A stretch of DNA of 64,000 bases from Rhodoferax sp. OV413 (GTDB taxonomy: Bacteria > Pseudomonadota > Gammaproteobacteria > Burkholderiales > Burkholderiaceae_C), in the NCBI GenBank assembly GCA_945861785.1, contig CAMAWD010000001.1, forward strand, positions 62,001-126,000, in the 5' to 3' direction. This document shows positions 16,354 through 24,471 of this stretch, piece by piece. Position 1 is the stretch's first letter. Every line of letters starts with the position of its first letter. The translations under genes were made by a program, and so were the position numbers. Under the pieces are notes generated by a model, which made no database searches, was not told where the DNA came from, and was given only the letters and a program-made list of their open reading frames with translations.

Positions 16354-16875
16354 ATGCCTATGCGTCAATTGAACCAGATTTATGGGCACCTTCTGGAGGC
16401 CATGGCCTTGCTCGGTGCGCTGCTGCTGTTCGTCATGATGATGGTCATCTGTACGGACGTAGGCATGCGCACGATGGGCCTGCGGGGCGTCCCGTGGGCC
16501 ACGGAGGTGAGCGAGTACATTCTGTACCTGTCCACCTTTCTGGCGGCACCGTTCCTGCTGCGCCATGGCCGCCATGTGCGGCTCGACCTGGGCCTGCGCG
16601 CTTTGCCGCCGGCCTGGGGTTGGCGCATCGAGTGGATCGTCGACGCCGTGGGAATCCTGGTCTGCCTGATCCTGACCTTTGCCGGCGCGCGTGTCATGCT
16701 CGCCAGCCGCACCAATGGCAACATCGTTCAGAAGACCCTGGAGTTTTCCGAATGGTTCCTGCTGATCCCCGTTCCTGTGGCGTTCCTGCTTCTTGCGGTC
16801 GAGTTCATGTTCCGCATGTACCGGCTGTCCAAAGGGCCACGTACGATCCGTGACGAAGCCACCTCCACAGCGTGA
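16354..16875 (+). CDS. TRAP transporter small permease (DctQ family)
   Basis: 173 residues with four predicted membrane segments (about 12-35, 50-68, 92-112 and 132-152) and the DctQ-type sequence PWATEVSEYILYLSTFLAAP. It forms the membrane complex with the large permease at 16921. Thirteen bases separate it from the receptor gene. Confidence 0.9.
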   Translation: MPMRQLNQIYGHLLEAMALLGALLLFVMMMVICTDVGMRTMGLRGVPWATEVSEYILYLSTFLAAPFLLRHGRHVRLDLGLRALPPAWGWRIEWIVDAVGILVCLILTFAGARVMLASRTNGNIVQKTLEFSEWFLLIPVPVAFLLLAVEFMFRMYRLSKGPRTIRDEATSTA

Positions 16876-16920
16876 ACGCCTGACTCGCGCACACCTCCAA
16901 CTTTCCTTTCCTGGGCGCTT

Positions 16921-18237
16921 ATGACCTGGTCGCTTGCATTGACCCTCCTTTTCGGGGGCATTCTTCTGCTTTTGCTGATCGGGCTGCCGGTCGCAGTTGC
17001 CTTTCTGGCGCTGAATGTGCTTGGGGCGTTCGTCTTCATGGGGGGGCTGCCCGGGCTGGACCAACTGGCCCGCAACACGATGCTGGCGGTCTCCACCTTC
17101 TCGCTCACGCCGATCCCCCTGTTCGTGCTGATGGGAGAGGTGTTGTTCCAGACCGGTCTGGCTTTCAAGGTCATCGAGGGCATCGAGCGCCTGATCGTAC
17201 GGGTACCGGGCCGCATGGCCGTGGTGGCGGTGTCTGCCGGCACGGTGTTTTCGGCCATCTCGGGTTCCACCATCGCCACCACAGCGATGCTGGGCAGCGC
17301 CATGACACCCACCATGCTCAAGCGCGGCTACCACCCCAGCCTGGCCATGGGGCCGATCATGGCCATCGGTGCGGTCGACATGCTGATCCCGCCCTCTGGC
17401 CTGACCGTGTTGCTGGGCAGCTTGTCCGGAATCTCCATCAGCGGCTTGCTGATCGGCGGGATCATCCCGGGTCTGATTCTGGCTGTCGTCTTCATCGCCT
17501 ACATCGTCCTGCGCGTGCGTATGAACCCGAGCCTCGCACCGCAGGGCGACGAGAATCTCTACCATGGCTGGGCGCGCTACGGCTTGCTGTTTACCCATGT
17601 TCTGCCGCTGATCGCCATTTTTGGTGTGGTGGTGGGTTCCATGGCCGGTGGTGTGGCCACGCCCACCGAGTCGGCCGCACTGGGCGCTTTCGCCACGCTG
17701 GTATTCGCCATGGCCTACCGGGCGCTGACCTTCAAGCTGCTGGTGCGCTCGTTCAAGAACACGCTGGTGGTGTCGGCGATGGTGCTGTTCATCGTCGTGG
17801 GCGCCACAGGCTTCTCCCAATTACTGGGATTTTCCGGCGCCAGTGACGGCGTGCTTCAGGCCATCGGCGCACAGGGATTTACGGCCATGCAGAGCGTGCT
17901 CATCATGGTCTGCGTGCTGCTCGTGTTGGGCTGCTTCGTGGACCAGGTCAGCATGATGCTGCTGACCCTGCCCTTCTTCATGCCCATGGTCGCAGCCCTC
18001 AAGATCGACCCGATCTGGTTCGGTGTGTTGTTTCTCATGGCCATGCAGATCGGGCTGCTGTCGCCACCTTTCGGCATCATCGCTTTCACGATGAAGTCGG
18101 TCGTTCCTGCCCACATCACCATGAAGCAGGTCTTCATCGCGGTCATGCCGTATGTGGTCATCGGCATGTTGATGATCGTGGCGATCCTGCTGTTCCCGCC
18201 GATCGCCACCTGGCTGCCGGCGCTGTTGGGCGGTTGA
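16921..18237 (+). CDS. TRAP transporter large permease (DctM family)
   Basis: 438 residues, very hydrophobic, with about 11-12 membrane segments. It shows DctM hallmarks: the early GLPVAVAF segment, the SAISGSTIAT-like motif (FSAISGSTIATTAML), LIPPSGLTVLLG, and the GVATPTESAALG repeat motif. This is the transport-active subunit for Na+-coupled uptake across the inner membrane. It closes the carboxylase/TRAP unit and converges on the HTH-citrate synthase gene. Confidence 0.93.
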   Translation: MTWSLALTLLFGGILLLLLIGLPVAVAFLALNVLGAFVFMGGLPGLDQLARNTMLAVSTFSLTPIPLFVLMGEVLFQTGLAFKVIEGIERLIVRVPGRMAVVAVSAGTVFSAISGSTIATTAMLGSAMTPTMLKRGYHPSLAMGPIMAIGAVDMLIPPSGLTVLLGSLSGISISGLLIGGIIPGLILAVVFIAYIVLRVRMNPSLAPQGDENLYHGWARYGLLFTHVLPLIAIFGVVVGSMAGGVATPTESAALGAFATLVFAMAYRALTFKLLVRSFKNTLVVSAMVLFIVVGATGFSQLLGFSGASDGVLQAIGAQGFTAMQSVLIMVCVLLVLGCFVDQVSMMLLTLPFFMPMVAALKIDPIWFGVLFLMAMQIGLLSPPFGIIAFTMKSVVPAHITMKQVFIAVMPYVVIGMLMIVAILLFPPIATWLPALLGG

Positions 18238-18281
18238 GTCGCCCGATTGCCAAGCTGGTTGCCGCGTGGGCCTGCGCGCCT

Positions 18282-18302
18282 GCACGCTGGGACACAGCGT
18301 GC
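18282..18302. terminator. Hairpin between converging genes
   Basis: GCACGCT/AGCGTGC perfect 7-bp stem with a 7-nt loop, in the 80-bp gap between the TRAP permease (plus) and the HTH-citrate synthase gene (minus). There is no T-tract on either side, so its efficiency is uncertain; it could serve both strands. Confidence 0.45.
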
Positions 18303-18317
18303 GAACTTCTGGCCCGC

Positions 18318-19556
18318 TCAGCCGCCGTAGCGCGCGCGGGGTCGCATCATGAAGGCCTGCGAGCGCTGCTCCAGCGCGTGGGCGACCCAGCCGGTGGAGC
18401 GCGCAAGGATCCACAGCACCGTGGCCGAGCCTGGTGCCATGCCCAGGGCCCGGGTCAATACGGCCAGGGCCAGGGCGACACCGGGTCTGGCACCCGATTT
18501 GCGCACTGTGTCGAGGAAGGGAAAGATGTTGGCCAGCGCACTGCGGCTGTCAATGAGCGTGCGCGCGGTTTCCAGGATCAGTTCGGCACGGGGGTCGCCT
18601 TCGCTGTACAGCGGGTGGTTGAAGCCGAAGCGATTGGCACCGTAGTCGCGGATCAGTTCCAGCGCCTCGATCAGCTTTTTGGATTTGAGCTCGTCCAGAA
18701 GTTGCGTCTCGATCGAGTTGGTGGCGGTGCCGACAGTGAAGCCCACATGGCTGCTGATGGCCGCCGCCACGCAATTGAACAGGGTGGCGTTGGTCGACGC
18801 GGCGACGCGGGCAGTGAACGTGGCTGCCGCCAGTTCGTGGTCGGAGAGCACGATCATCGCGGCGTTCACCGCGCGTCGGGCGGCCGGGCTGTCCTTGGCA
18901 CCACTGGCCCGCAGCACATAAGCGGCAACACTTTCTGCTGGCAGGCGCTCGACGAACTTGCGTGCAGGCAGCAGCAGACCGATGCAGCCGACCATCGTCA
19001 GAACGATCATGCGCGCTGCGGCCACCGAATTGCCCTCGTTCATCTCGATGGCGCCACGGCCCTTCATGCCAAGCGCCAGAGTGACCATGGCCAGCAGGTT
19101 GCCGATGTCCTCGGGACTGACCGGGCCTTGGTGCGCGGCAAGAAAGGGTGCCAGATCCTCCGGTGTAGTCACCGTCGGCCAGGGCGGGGGGTCCTCCTGC
19201 CACAAGCCTGTGTAGAGCAGCAGGGCCACCGATTCGAAGGCCACGCCGGAGTTTGCCAGTTCGATGGCCGAGCGGTTGCGGTAGACCGGCCCCGCATGCC
19301 CGATGTAGGTGATGGTGGACTGGATCACGGGCTCACCCCAGCGCATCGACGACTCGGCCGCCGCAGCGCTGCCGATGCGCCCGCGCTTGCGCGACGCAAG
19401 CCGGTCCACATCCTCGCGGGCATAGCTGCTTTTGCGCGGGTCGCTCTGCGTAATGCGCCGGATCAGGCCGCGACTGACATACGAGTAGATGGTGGTCGGC
19501 TTCACCTTGAGCCGGACCAGCGCCTCCTTGAGTGTGAGATAGTCTTTCTGGGTCAT
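18318..19556 (-). CDS. HTH-citrate synthase fusion protein lacking the catalytic Asp (putative regulator)
   Basis: 412 residues. The N-terminus (about 5-58) is an excisionase/MerR-like helix-turn-helix (LTLKEALVRLKVKPTTIYSY then YAREDVDRLASRK). Residues ~75-405 are a citrate synthase domain. His240 (SDHE), His270 and His314 (GFNHP) are kept, but the residue matching the catalytic Asp (NVDF) is Ala361 in PGVALALAV, and the GPLHGG loop is rewritten. Loss of the base plus a DNA-binding domain suggests a sensor of a CoA ester or di/tricarboxylate. The ATG is 5 bp from operator D at 19562-19586, so autoregulation is plausible. It is divergent from the dioxygenase operon. Confidence 0.8.
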   Translation of the reverse strand: MTQKDYLTLKEALVRLKVKPTTIYSYVSRGLIRRITQSDPRKSSYAREDVDRLASRKRGRIGSAAAAESSMRWGEPVIQSTITYIGHAGPVYRNRSAIELANSGVAFESVALLLYTGLWQEDPPPWPTVTTPEDLAPFLAAHQGPVSPEDIGNLLAMVTLALGMKGRGAIEMNEGNSVAAARMIVLTMVGCIGLLLPARKFVERLPAESVAAYVLRASGAKDSPAARRAVNAAMIVLSDHELAAATFTARVAASTNATLFNCVAAAISSHVGFTVGTATNSIETQLLDELKSKKLIEALELIRDYGANRFGFNHPLYSEGDPRAELILETARTLIDSRSALANIFPFLDTVRKSGARPGVALALAVLTRALGMAPGSATVLWILARSTGWVAHALEQRSQAFMMRPRARYGG

Positions 19557-19561
19557 GAATG

Positions 19562-19609
19562 TTGATTTTTTTTTTCAATATTGATCGACAAGTATTGCGC
19601 GGTTATGAT
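19562..19609 (+). promoter_or_regulatory. Promoter D with shared TTGATTT/TTGATC operator
   Basis: TTGATTT (19562) N12 TTGATC (19581-19586), then 17 nt and TATGAT at 19604-19609: a good sigma-70 promoter for the receptor/dioxygenase operon starting at 19695. The site also touches the 5' end of the divergent HTH-citrate synthase gene. It includes a 10-T run. Confidence 0.65.
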
Positions 19610-19694
19610 GAATGTCAAGCCAGCAGTTGCAAGTCTGGATTGGTGAACGCGCTGGTAGCGGTTGCCAGCACCGCTTTATTGTGGAGATGTCGAC

Positions 19695-20672
19695 ATGATT
19701 TTTAGAAATTTGCTTCGTGTCGCGGCAGCGGCGGCCTTGTTGCTGGCACCCGTGCTTGCCTCTGCGCAGGCCTTCCCGAGCCGGCCGATCCGGATCATCG
19801 TGCCTTATGCCGCTGGCGGCCAACCGGACATCGTTGCGCGCGTCGTCTCCAAGCAGATGGCGGTGGCCTTGGGTCAGCCGGTGACGGTTGACAATGTCAC
19901 CGGCGGCAGCGGTGTCACGGCCATCACGCAGCTGATCGGGCAGCGCCCCGACGGCTACACGCTGATCGCCCTCGATGCGGGGCACTGGGCGATCTACCCG
20001 GCCGGTCGTGGGCCTTCCACGCCGTATGACCCAGTCAAGTCGTTTACGCCGGTCAGCCTGGTGACGACCTCGTCGCTGTTCCTGGCGGTTCACGAGTCGG
20101 TGCCGGCGAAGAACATGGCGGAGCTGTTGAGCCTGGTCAAGCAGCAGCCGGGCAAGCTGAACTACGGCTCGTCGGGAATCGGCAGTCTGCACCACCTGAC
20201 GATCGAGGCGCTCAAGCAGTCGATGGGCCTGGACATCATGCACGTGCCCTACCGCGGAACCGGGCAATCGGTGCCGGCACTGGTCGGAGGGCAAGTGCAG
20301 CTGGTGGTGGCTTCGCTCAGCGTGCTGTCGCAATTCGAGAAGGCTGGCAAGGTCCGCATCCTGGCGGCGAATACTGCGGCCCGCTCGGCGCTGGCGCCCG
20401 ACGTTCCGGCAATTTCCGAGACCGCGCCGGGGCTGGACCTCCCTGGTCAGGTGGGCTTTCTCGCACCCGCTGGTCTGCCCAAGGACATTGCGGACAAATT
20501 GTTGGCCGCCGTCGACGAGGCCATGAAGTCGCCGGACGTGCTCGCGGGCCTGAAGGCCACGGGCGTGGAGCCGGCGCCGAGCCGCACGGCGGACACCTTG
20601 GCCCGCCGGATCCAGGAAGACCGTACCCGGTATGGCACCCTGATCAAGTCGACCGGAATTCAACTCGAATAG
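19695..20672 (+). CDS. Bug/TctC-family solute receptor, first gene of the dioxygenase operon
   Basis: 325-residue periplasmic receptor; signal peptide with cleavage after ASAQ. Ligand-loop motifs are IIVPYAAGGQPDIVAR, LNYGSSGIG and HVPYRGTG. The ATG at 19695 has GGAG upstream; an in-frame extension to 19662 lacks a signal-peptide character, so I start at MIFRNLL. A Bug receptor directly preceding a Rieske dioxygenase and a PdxA-like dehydrogenase is the arrangement known from terephthalate and isophthalate genes (TphC, IphC), where it feeds a separately encoded TctA/TctB permease. Here the ligand is probably an aromatic acid. Confidence 0.92.
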   Translation: MIFRNLLRVAAAAALLLAPVLASAQAFPSRPIRIIVPYAAGGQPDIVARVVSKQMAVALGQPVTVDNVTGGSGVTAITQLIGQRPDGYTLIALDAGHWAIYPAGRGPSTPYDPVKSFTPVSLVTTSSLFLAVHESVPAKNMAELLSLVKQQPGKLNYGSSGIGSLHHLTIEALKQSMGLDIMHVPYRGTGQSVPALVGGQVQLVVASLSVLSQFEKAGKVRILAANTAARSALAPDVPAISETAPGLDLPGQVGFLAPAGLPKDIADKLLAAVDEAMKSPDVLAGLKATGVEPAPSRTADTLARRIQEDRTRYGTLIKSTGIQLE

Positions 20673-20685
20673 GTGGGAACTTCAC

Positions 20686-21999
20686 ATGCATAGCTACAAC
20701 ACTGTCTCCTGGCACACCCCGGCGCCCGACGTCGGAATGATCGAATCCATGGTTCAGCCCGGGCGGGCGCATTCGCGGATCTACACCGACGAGCGCATAT
20801 TCCAGCTTGAGATCGACCGCATTTTTTCGCGCACCTGGGTTTATGTCGGGCATGAGAGCGAGGTGCCCAATGTGGGCGACTTCAAGACCCGGGTGATCGG
20901 GCGCACATCGGTCATCATGGTGCGCGGCAAGGATGCGGTGGTGCGCCTGCTCGTCAACCGCTGCCGTCACCGCGGCTCTCAGGTCTGCGAAACCGACAGT
21001 GGCAACACCAAGGTATTCCGCTGCGCGTACCACGGCTGGATCTTTCACCTGGACGGTGAGTTGGCCGACTGCAACGGGCCCGAGGCCTATGAGGAAGCCC
21101 TCGACCCGAAGGAGATGGGTCTGACGCCGGTCCCGCGGGCCGATCGCTACCGCGGCTTCGTGTTTGGCAGTCTCGCGTCTGATGGCGAAAGCCTGACCGA
21201 CTACCTGGGTGGCGCAGCCCGGATGATCGACCTGCTGTGCGACGCTTCGCCCACAGGCGCGATCATCGCCGACGGCGGCACCCACAAGACGGTGTTCAAC
21301 GCCAACTGGAAATTGGTGGGCATGGATGGCTACCACCCGAACACCTTGCACGCATCAGTGGTCGCGGCATGGGGCCGCAATCCCGATGGCGGCCTGGGCG
21401 CCACGCACCGCGAAAGCCCGTTCGTGGACGAAGCCGGCACCCGCACACGCGATTTTGGCCATGGCCACGTGATGCTGGACTTCCGCGGTCACCGCATCAA
21501 GCATTACGATTCACTCACCGGTTTCCTGCGCCGCATACCCGGTGGCGAAAAGTACATCGCCGAGATGCATGCCAAGCATGGCGAGGAGCGCGCCAGGTTG
21601 CTGATCAGCCTGGCCGGCGATGCGCACCTGGGCACATTCCCGAACATGCAGCTGATCCACAACCAGATTCGCATCATTACGCCGATTTCGGCCAGCAAGA
21701 CCGAAGTCACGATGATGGCGGTGCGTCTGGACGGCGTCAGCGATGAGATGAATGCAGAGCGTTTCCGCCAGCAGGAGTCCTTCTACGGCCCGGCGGGCGC
21801 AGGCTCCCCGGATGACTCCGAAATCTTCGAGCGCGTCCAGCGCGGCATGGTCGCCGAGGTCAATCCCTGGATCCAGATCTCGCGTGGCATGGGCCGACAG
21901 AAGGTCGACACCGATGGGTCGATCGTGGGCCTCATCACCGACGAGGTGACCCAGCGCGGGATCTTGCGCTACTGGAAGCAACTGATGACCACCCCCTGA
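20686..21999 (+). CDS. Rieske aromatic ring-hydroxylating dioxygenase, large (alpha) subunit
   Basis: 437 residues. The Rieske [2Fe-2S] ligands are Cys93, His95, Cys113 and His116. The mononuclear iron site is Asp214/His217/His222 (MDGYHPNTLH), with the bridging Asp in place. The enzyme class inserts both atoms of O2 to give a cis-dihydrodiol. The small subunit follows at 22025 and a Rieske ferredoxin at 25483; no reductase gene was found in the window. Overall it resembles the benzoate/toluate/terephthalate dioxygenase group. The regioselectivity and substrate cannot be read from sequence. AGGTGGG precedes ATG. Confidence 0.94.
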   Translation: MHSYNTVSWHTPAPDVGMIESMVQPGRAHSRIYTDERIFQLEIDRIFSRTWVYVGHESEVPNVGDFKTRVIGRTSVIMVRGKDAVVRLLVNRCRHRGSQVCETDSGNTKVFRCAYHGWIFHLDGELADCNGPEAYEEALDPKEMGLTPVPRADRYRGFVFGSLASDGESLTDYLGGAARMIDLLCDASPTGAIIADGGTHKTVFNANWKLVGMDGYHPNTLHASVVAAWGRNPDGGLGATHRESPFVDEAGTRTRDFGHGHVMLDFRGHRIKHYDSLTGFLRRIPGGEKYIAEMHAKHGEERARLLISLAGDAHLGTFPNMQLIHNQIRIITPISASKTEVTMMAVRLDGVSDEMNAERFRQQESFYGPAGAGSPDDSEIFERVQRGMVAEVNPWIQISRGMGRQKVDTDGSIVGLITDEVTQRGILRYWKQLMTTP

Positions 22000-22024
22000 T
22001 GCGGCGCGCACGCTGGAGAGAACA

Positions 22025-22516
22025 ATGAACACAACGACCTGGTCCGATCTTCGCGAAGTCGAACTTTTCCTGTTCCGGGAAGCCGAGCTGGCGGACCAGA
22101 ACGAGTACACCGCGTGGTCGGCGCTCTGGACCGAGCAACTGACCTACTGGGTGCCCTGCAACAGCGACGCGCTCGAGCCGGCGAAGAAGATCGCCATCAT
22201 TTACGACGACCGGCCCAAACTGGAAGAACGCCTGTACCGGCTGGGGACCAAGTTCGCGCACTCGCAGCGACCCAGGTCGCGCCTCTCGCGCACGGTCTCC
22301 AATATCGTTCTGGGCGACGACTTCGACCCGGCCACGGGGGGGTCCGTCAGTGCACGCTTCGTTCTGGCCGAGGTGCGCAATGATGAGCAACGGCTGTGGG
22401 CGGGTCGGACCCGCCACGTGCTGGCGCGCGAAGGCGGCGTGCTCAAGATGCGGGAAAAGGTGGTCTATCTGTTGGCCAACGACATTCCCCTGACCAACAT
22501 GACCTTCATTCTGTAG
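22025..22516 (+). CDS. Aromatic ring-hydroxylating dioxygenase, small (beta) subunit
   Basis: 163 residues of the SnoaL-like/BenB-type beta family. It shows the typical early FLFREAELADQNEYTAWSAL helix, the ERLYRLGTKFAHSQRPRSRL segment that contacts the alpha subunit, and a C-terminal beta-strand end (NMTFIL). It has a structural role in the alpha3beta3 hexamer. GAGAACA precedes the ATG. It sits 25 bp behind the alpha subunit gene. Confidence 0.93.
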   Translation: MNTTTWSDLREVELFLFREAELADQNEYTAWSALWTEQLTYWVPCNSDALEPAKKIAIIYDDRPKLEERLYRLGTKFAHSQRPRSRLSRTVSNIVLGDDFDPATGGSVSARFVLAEVRNDEQRLWAGRTRHVLAREGGVLKMREKVVYLLANDIPLTNMTFIL

Positions 22517-22524
22517 GCGGGCGC

Positions 22525-23511
22525 GTGGCTTCCCGGCTCCCTGTCATTGCGGCGGTCATCGGCGACGCTGCCGGTATCGGGCCCGAAGTCTGTGTCAAAG
22601 CGGTCGCTGACAGCGCGCTGGCGGGGCACTGCCTTCCGGTGCTGATTGGCGACGTGCAGGTGGTGCGTATGGCCGCGCGCATCGCTGGGCTGTCGCTGCC
22701 CGTGGTGGCGCTGGCGCAGCACGATGTCGGCCAGATCGGGCCGGGCCGGATTTCGGTGCTCGACCCCGGGGGGTTTGATGCCAGCGGTCTGCGCATGGCC
22801 ACCGTCTCGGCTGCCAATGGGCACGCCGTGCTGGCGGCCATGAAACTGGGCGCCGACCTGGGTCGACAGGGCCTGATCCAGGGCCTGGTCTGGGGCCCGG
22901 TGCACACCGACTCCATGAAGGCCACCGGTCTGATTGTGGATATCGACGACCTGCAACCGGCGGGCACCTTCATGCTTCGGCTGTCCGGCCCATTGCGCCT
23001 GGTGCCGCTGTCCGAGCATGTACCGTTGGCCAAGGCGATCGAACTTGTCACGCCGCAGTCTGTGCTTGCGCTGGTGCGCCTGGTGGATGCCACTTTGCGC
23101 TCCTGGGGCTGGGCTGCGCCGCGCATCGCGGTGGCCGGCGTCAACCCGCACGCCATGTTCGAGGATGACCACCTGCGCATCGATCCGGCAGTCAAGGCCG
23201 CGCGTGCCGAGGGCATCAGCGTAGACGGTCCGGTGGCGCCTGACTCGGTGTTCCGCATGGCCATGGAAGGGCGCTACGATGCAGTCGTGACCATGTTCCA
23301 TGACCAGGGCCAGATCGTGATCAAGACGGTCGGTTTTGCGGGGGCCTGCACGGTCTATATCGGCCTGCCCTATGTGTTGCTCAACGTGCCGCACGGAACG
23401 GCTTTTGACATCGCCGGCAAGGGCGTGGCGCAACACCGCAGTATGCTGGCGGCCTTCCAGACTGCGACGCTGCTGGCCAGCGGCCAGGGGCTGAAGGCTG
23501 TGGTCGAGTGA
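22525..23511 (+). CDS. PdxA/TphB-like NAD-dependent dehydrogenase (dihydrodiol dehydrogenase candidate)
   Basis: 328 residues from GTG 22525. PdxA-family landmarks are GDAAGIGPEV, AGVNPHAM, YDAVVTMFHDQGQ and PHGTAFDIAGKG. Compared with true 4-hydroxythreonine-4-phosphate dehydrogenase, the INK segment (here GPVHTDSMKA) and the HAGEGG segment (here HAMFEDD) are altered, so vitamin B6 synthesis is unlikely. TphB and IphB, the decarboxylating dehydrogenases of terephthalate/isophthalate dihydrodiols, belong to this family, and the position after the dioxygenase subunits supports that role. Expected reaction: NAD-linked oxidation with CO2 loss to a catechol-type product. Confidence 0.85.
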   Translation: MASRLPVIAAVIGDAAGIGPEVCVKAVADSALAGHCLPVLIGDVQVVRMAARIAGLSLPVVALAQHDVGQIGPGRISVLDPGGFDASGLRMATVSAANGHAVLAAMKLGADLGRQGLIQGLVWGPVHTDSMKATGLIVDIDDLQPAGTFMLRLSGPLRLVPLSEHVPLAKAIELVTPQSVLALVRLVDATLRSWGWAAPRIAVAGVNPHAMFEDDHLRIDPAVKAARAEGISVDGPVAPDSVFRMAMEGRYDAVVTMFHDQGQIVIKTVGFAGACTVYIGLPYVLLNVPHGTAFDIAGKGVAQHRSMLAAFQTATLLASGQGLKAVVE

Positions 23512-23595
23512 AACAGGGCAACGGGGCCCCGGGCCCGCGTGGCCAGGGCAAAGACGGGCGTGCTGACACGCCTTTAAATCAACAGGAGATATCGA

Positions 23596-24471
23596 ATGAG
23601 TCTGTGGCTTGACTTTCTGGGTAGCGAAATCCGCTACGTCGACACCCCCACCTATGGTCGGGTACGTATTGCCGAGGCGGGTCGCGGCAATGGCGAAACC
23701 ATCATGTTCCAGCATGGCCTGAACGGCCATCTCGAGGCCTACGCCAAGAACATCAACACATTGTCCGATCGCTTCCACGTGGTCGCCTTCGACTACGTGG
23801 GCCATGGGATGTCGGACAAAAAGGTCGATGAGTACAACCCGGTGGAGTTCGCCGAGCAGTTGCGCGAATTGATGGACGCCATGGGCATCGCGTCGGCGCA
23901 CCTGTCTGGCGAATCGCTGGGCGGCTGGGTCTCGGGCATCTTCGCAGCCAAATACCCGCAACGCGTGCGTCGCCTCATGCTCAACACCGCTGGCGGCATT
24001 CCGGTCGTGTCGGACAAGGGCAAGCAGGACCTGGCCAATTTCATGGCGCTGAACAAGCGCAACGTCGATGCGGTGCCCAACCGCGACTCGGTGTTGGCGC
24101 GCATGCAGTGGCTGATGCACCCGAACAACCACCACCTGCTCAACGACGAACTGGTCGACCTGCGCCTGAAGATTTACCTCCGGCCGGACACCCGGCGTGT
24201 CGCGCCCAAGATCAATGCGGTGATCCAGCGCCACGACGATTTCCTGATCCCGCTGGACGGGTTGAAATGCGAGACCCTGTTCCTGTGGACAGCAGACAAC
24301 CCCATCCACGACCTCGAGGCCGGGCGTGCCGCTGCCGCCCAGGTCAAGGGCAGCCTGTTTTACCTGATGCAGGGCGACGCTGCCCACTGGCCGCAGTACG
24401 AGGTGCCGGAAGAGTTCAACCGGGTCGCGACCGAGTTCTTCCTGAACGGACGTTTGCCCGATGCCGCCTGA
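23596..24471 (+). CDS. Alpha/beta hydrolase, meta-cleavage (C-C bond) hydrolase type
   Basis: 291 residues. Nucleophile Ser107 in GESLGG, acid Asp in the LWTADNP region, and catalytic His in AAHWPQYE near residue 265. The GHWPQYE-like end is shared with MhpC/BphD hydrolases that hydrolyse meta-ring-fission products. AGGAGAT precedes the ATG. The stop overlaps the next gene by 11 bp. It may act on the ring-fission product of this pathway, but no ring-cleavage dioxygenase is encoded in the same operon; the candidates are at 54211 and 61440. Confidence 0.85.
   Translation: MSLWLDFLGSEIRYVDTPTYGRVRIAEAGRGNGETIMFQHGLNGHLEAYAKNINTLSDRFHVVAFDYVGHGMSDKKVDEYNPVEFAEQLRELMDAMGIASAHLSGESLGGWVSGIFAAKYPQRVRRLMLNTAGGIPVVSDKGKQDLANFMALNKRNVDAVPNRDSVLARMQWLMHPNNHHLLNDELVDLRLKIYLRPDTRRVAPKINAVIQRHDDFLIPLDGLKCETLFLWTADNPIHDLEAGRAAAAQVKGSLFYLMQGDAAHWPQYEVPEEFNRVATEFFLNGRLPDAA

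Noticed and set aside
16288-17820. 510-codon open frame on the minus strand
   Set aside because: Antisense to the TRAP permeases; Gln/His/Arg/Asp-rich, the usual shadow of hydrophobic genes.
18234-19565. 443-codon plus-strand frame opposite the HTH-citrate synthase gene
   Set aside because: The minus-strand reading has clear HTH and citrate synthase motifs; the plus reading has none.
19566-19575. Run of ten T as a terminator
   Set aside because: No hairpin precedes it and it lies inside the shared operator of promoter D, immediately before a start codon.
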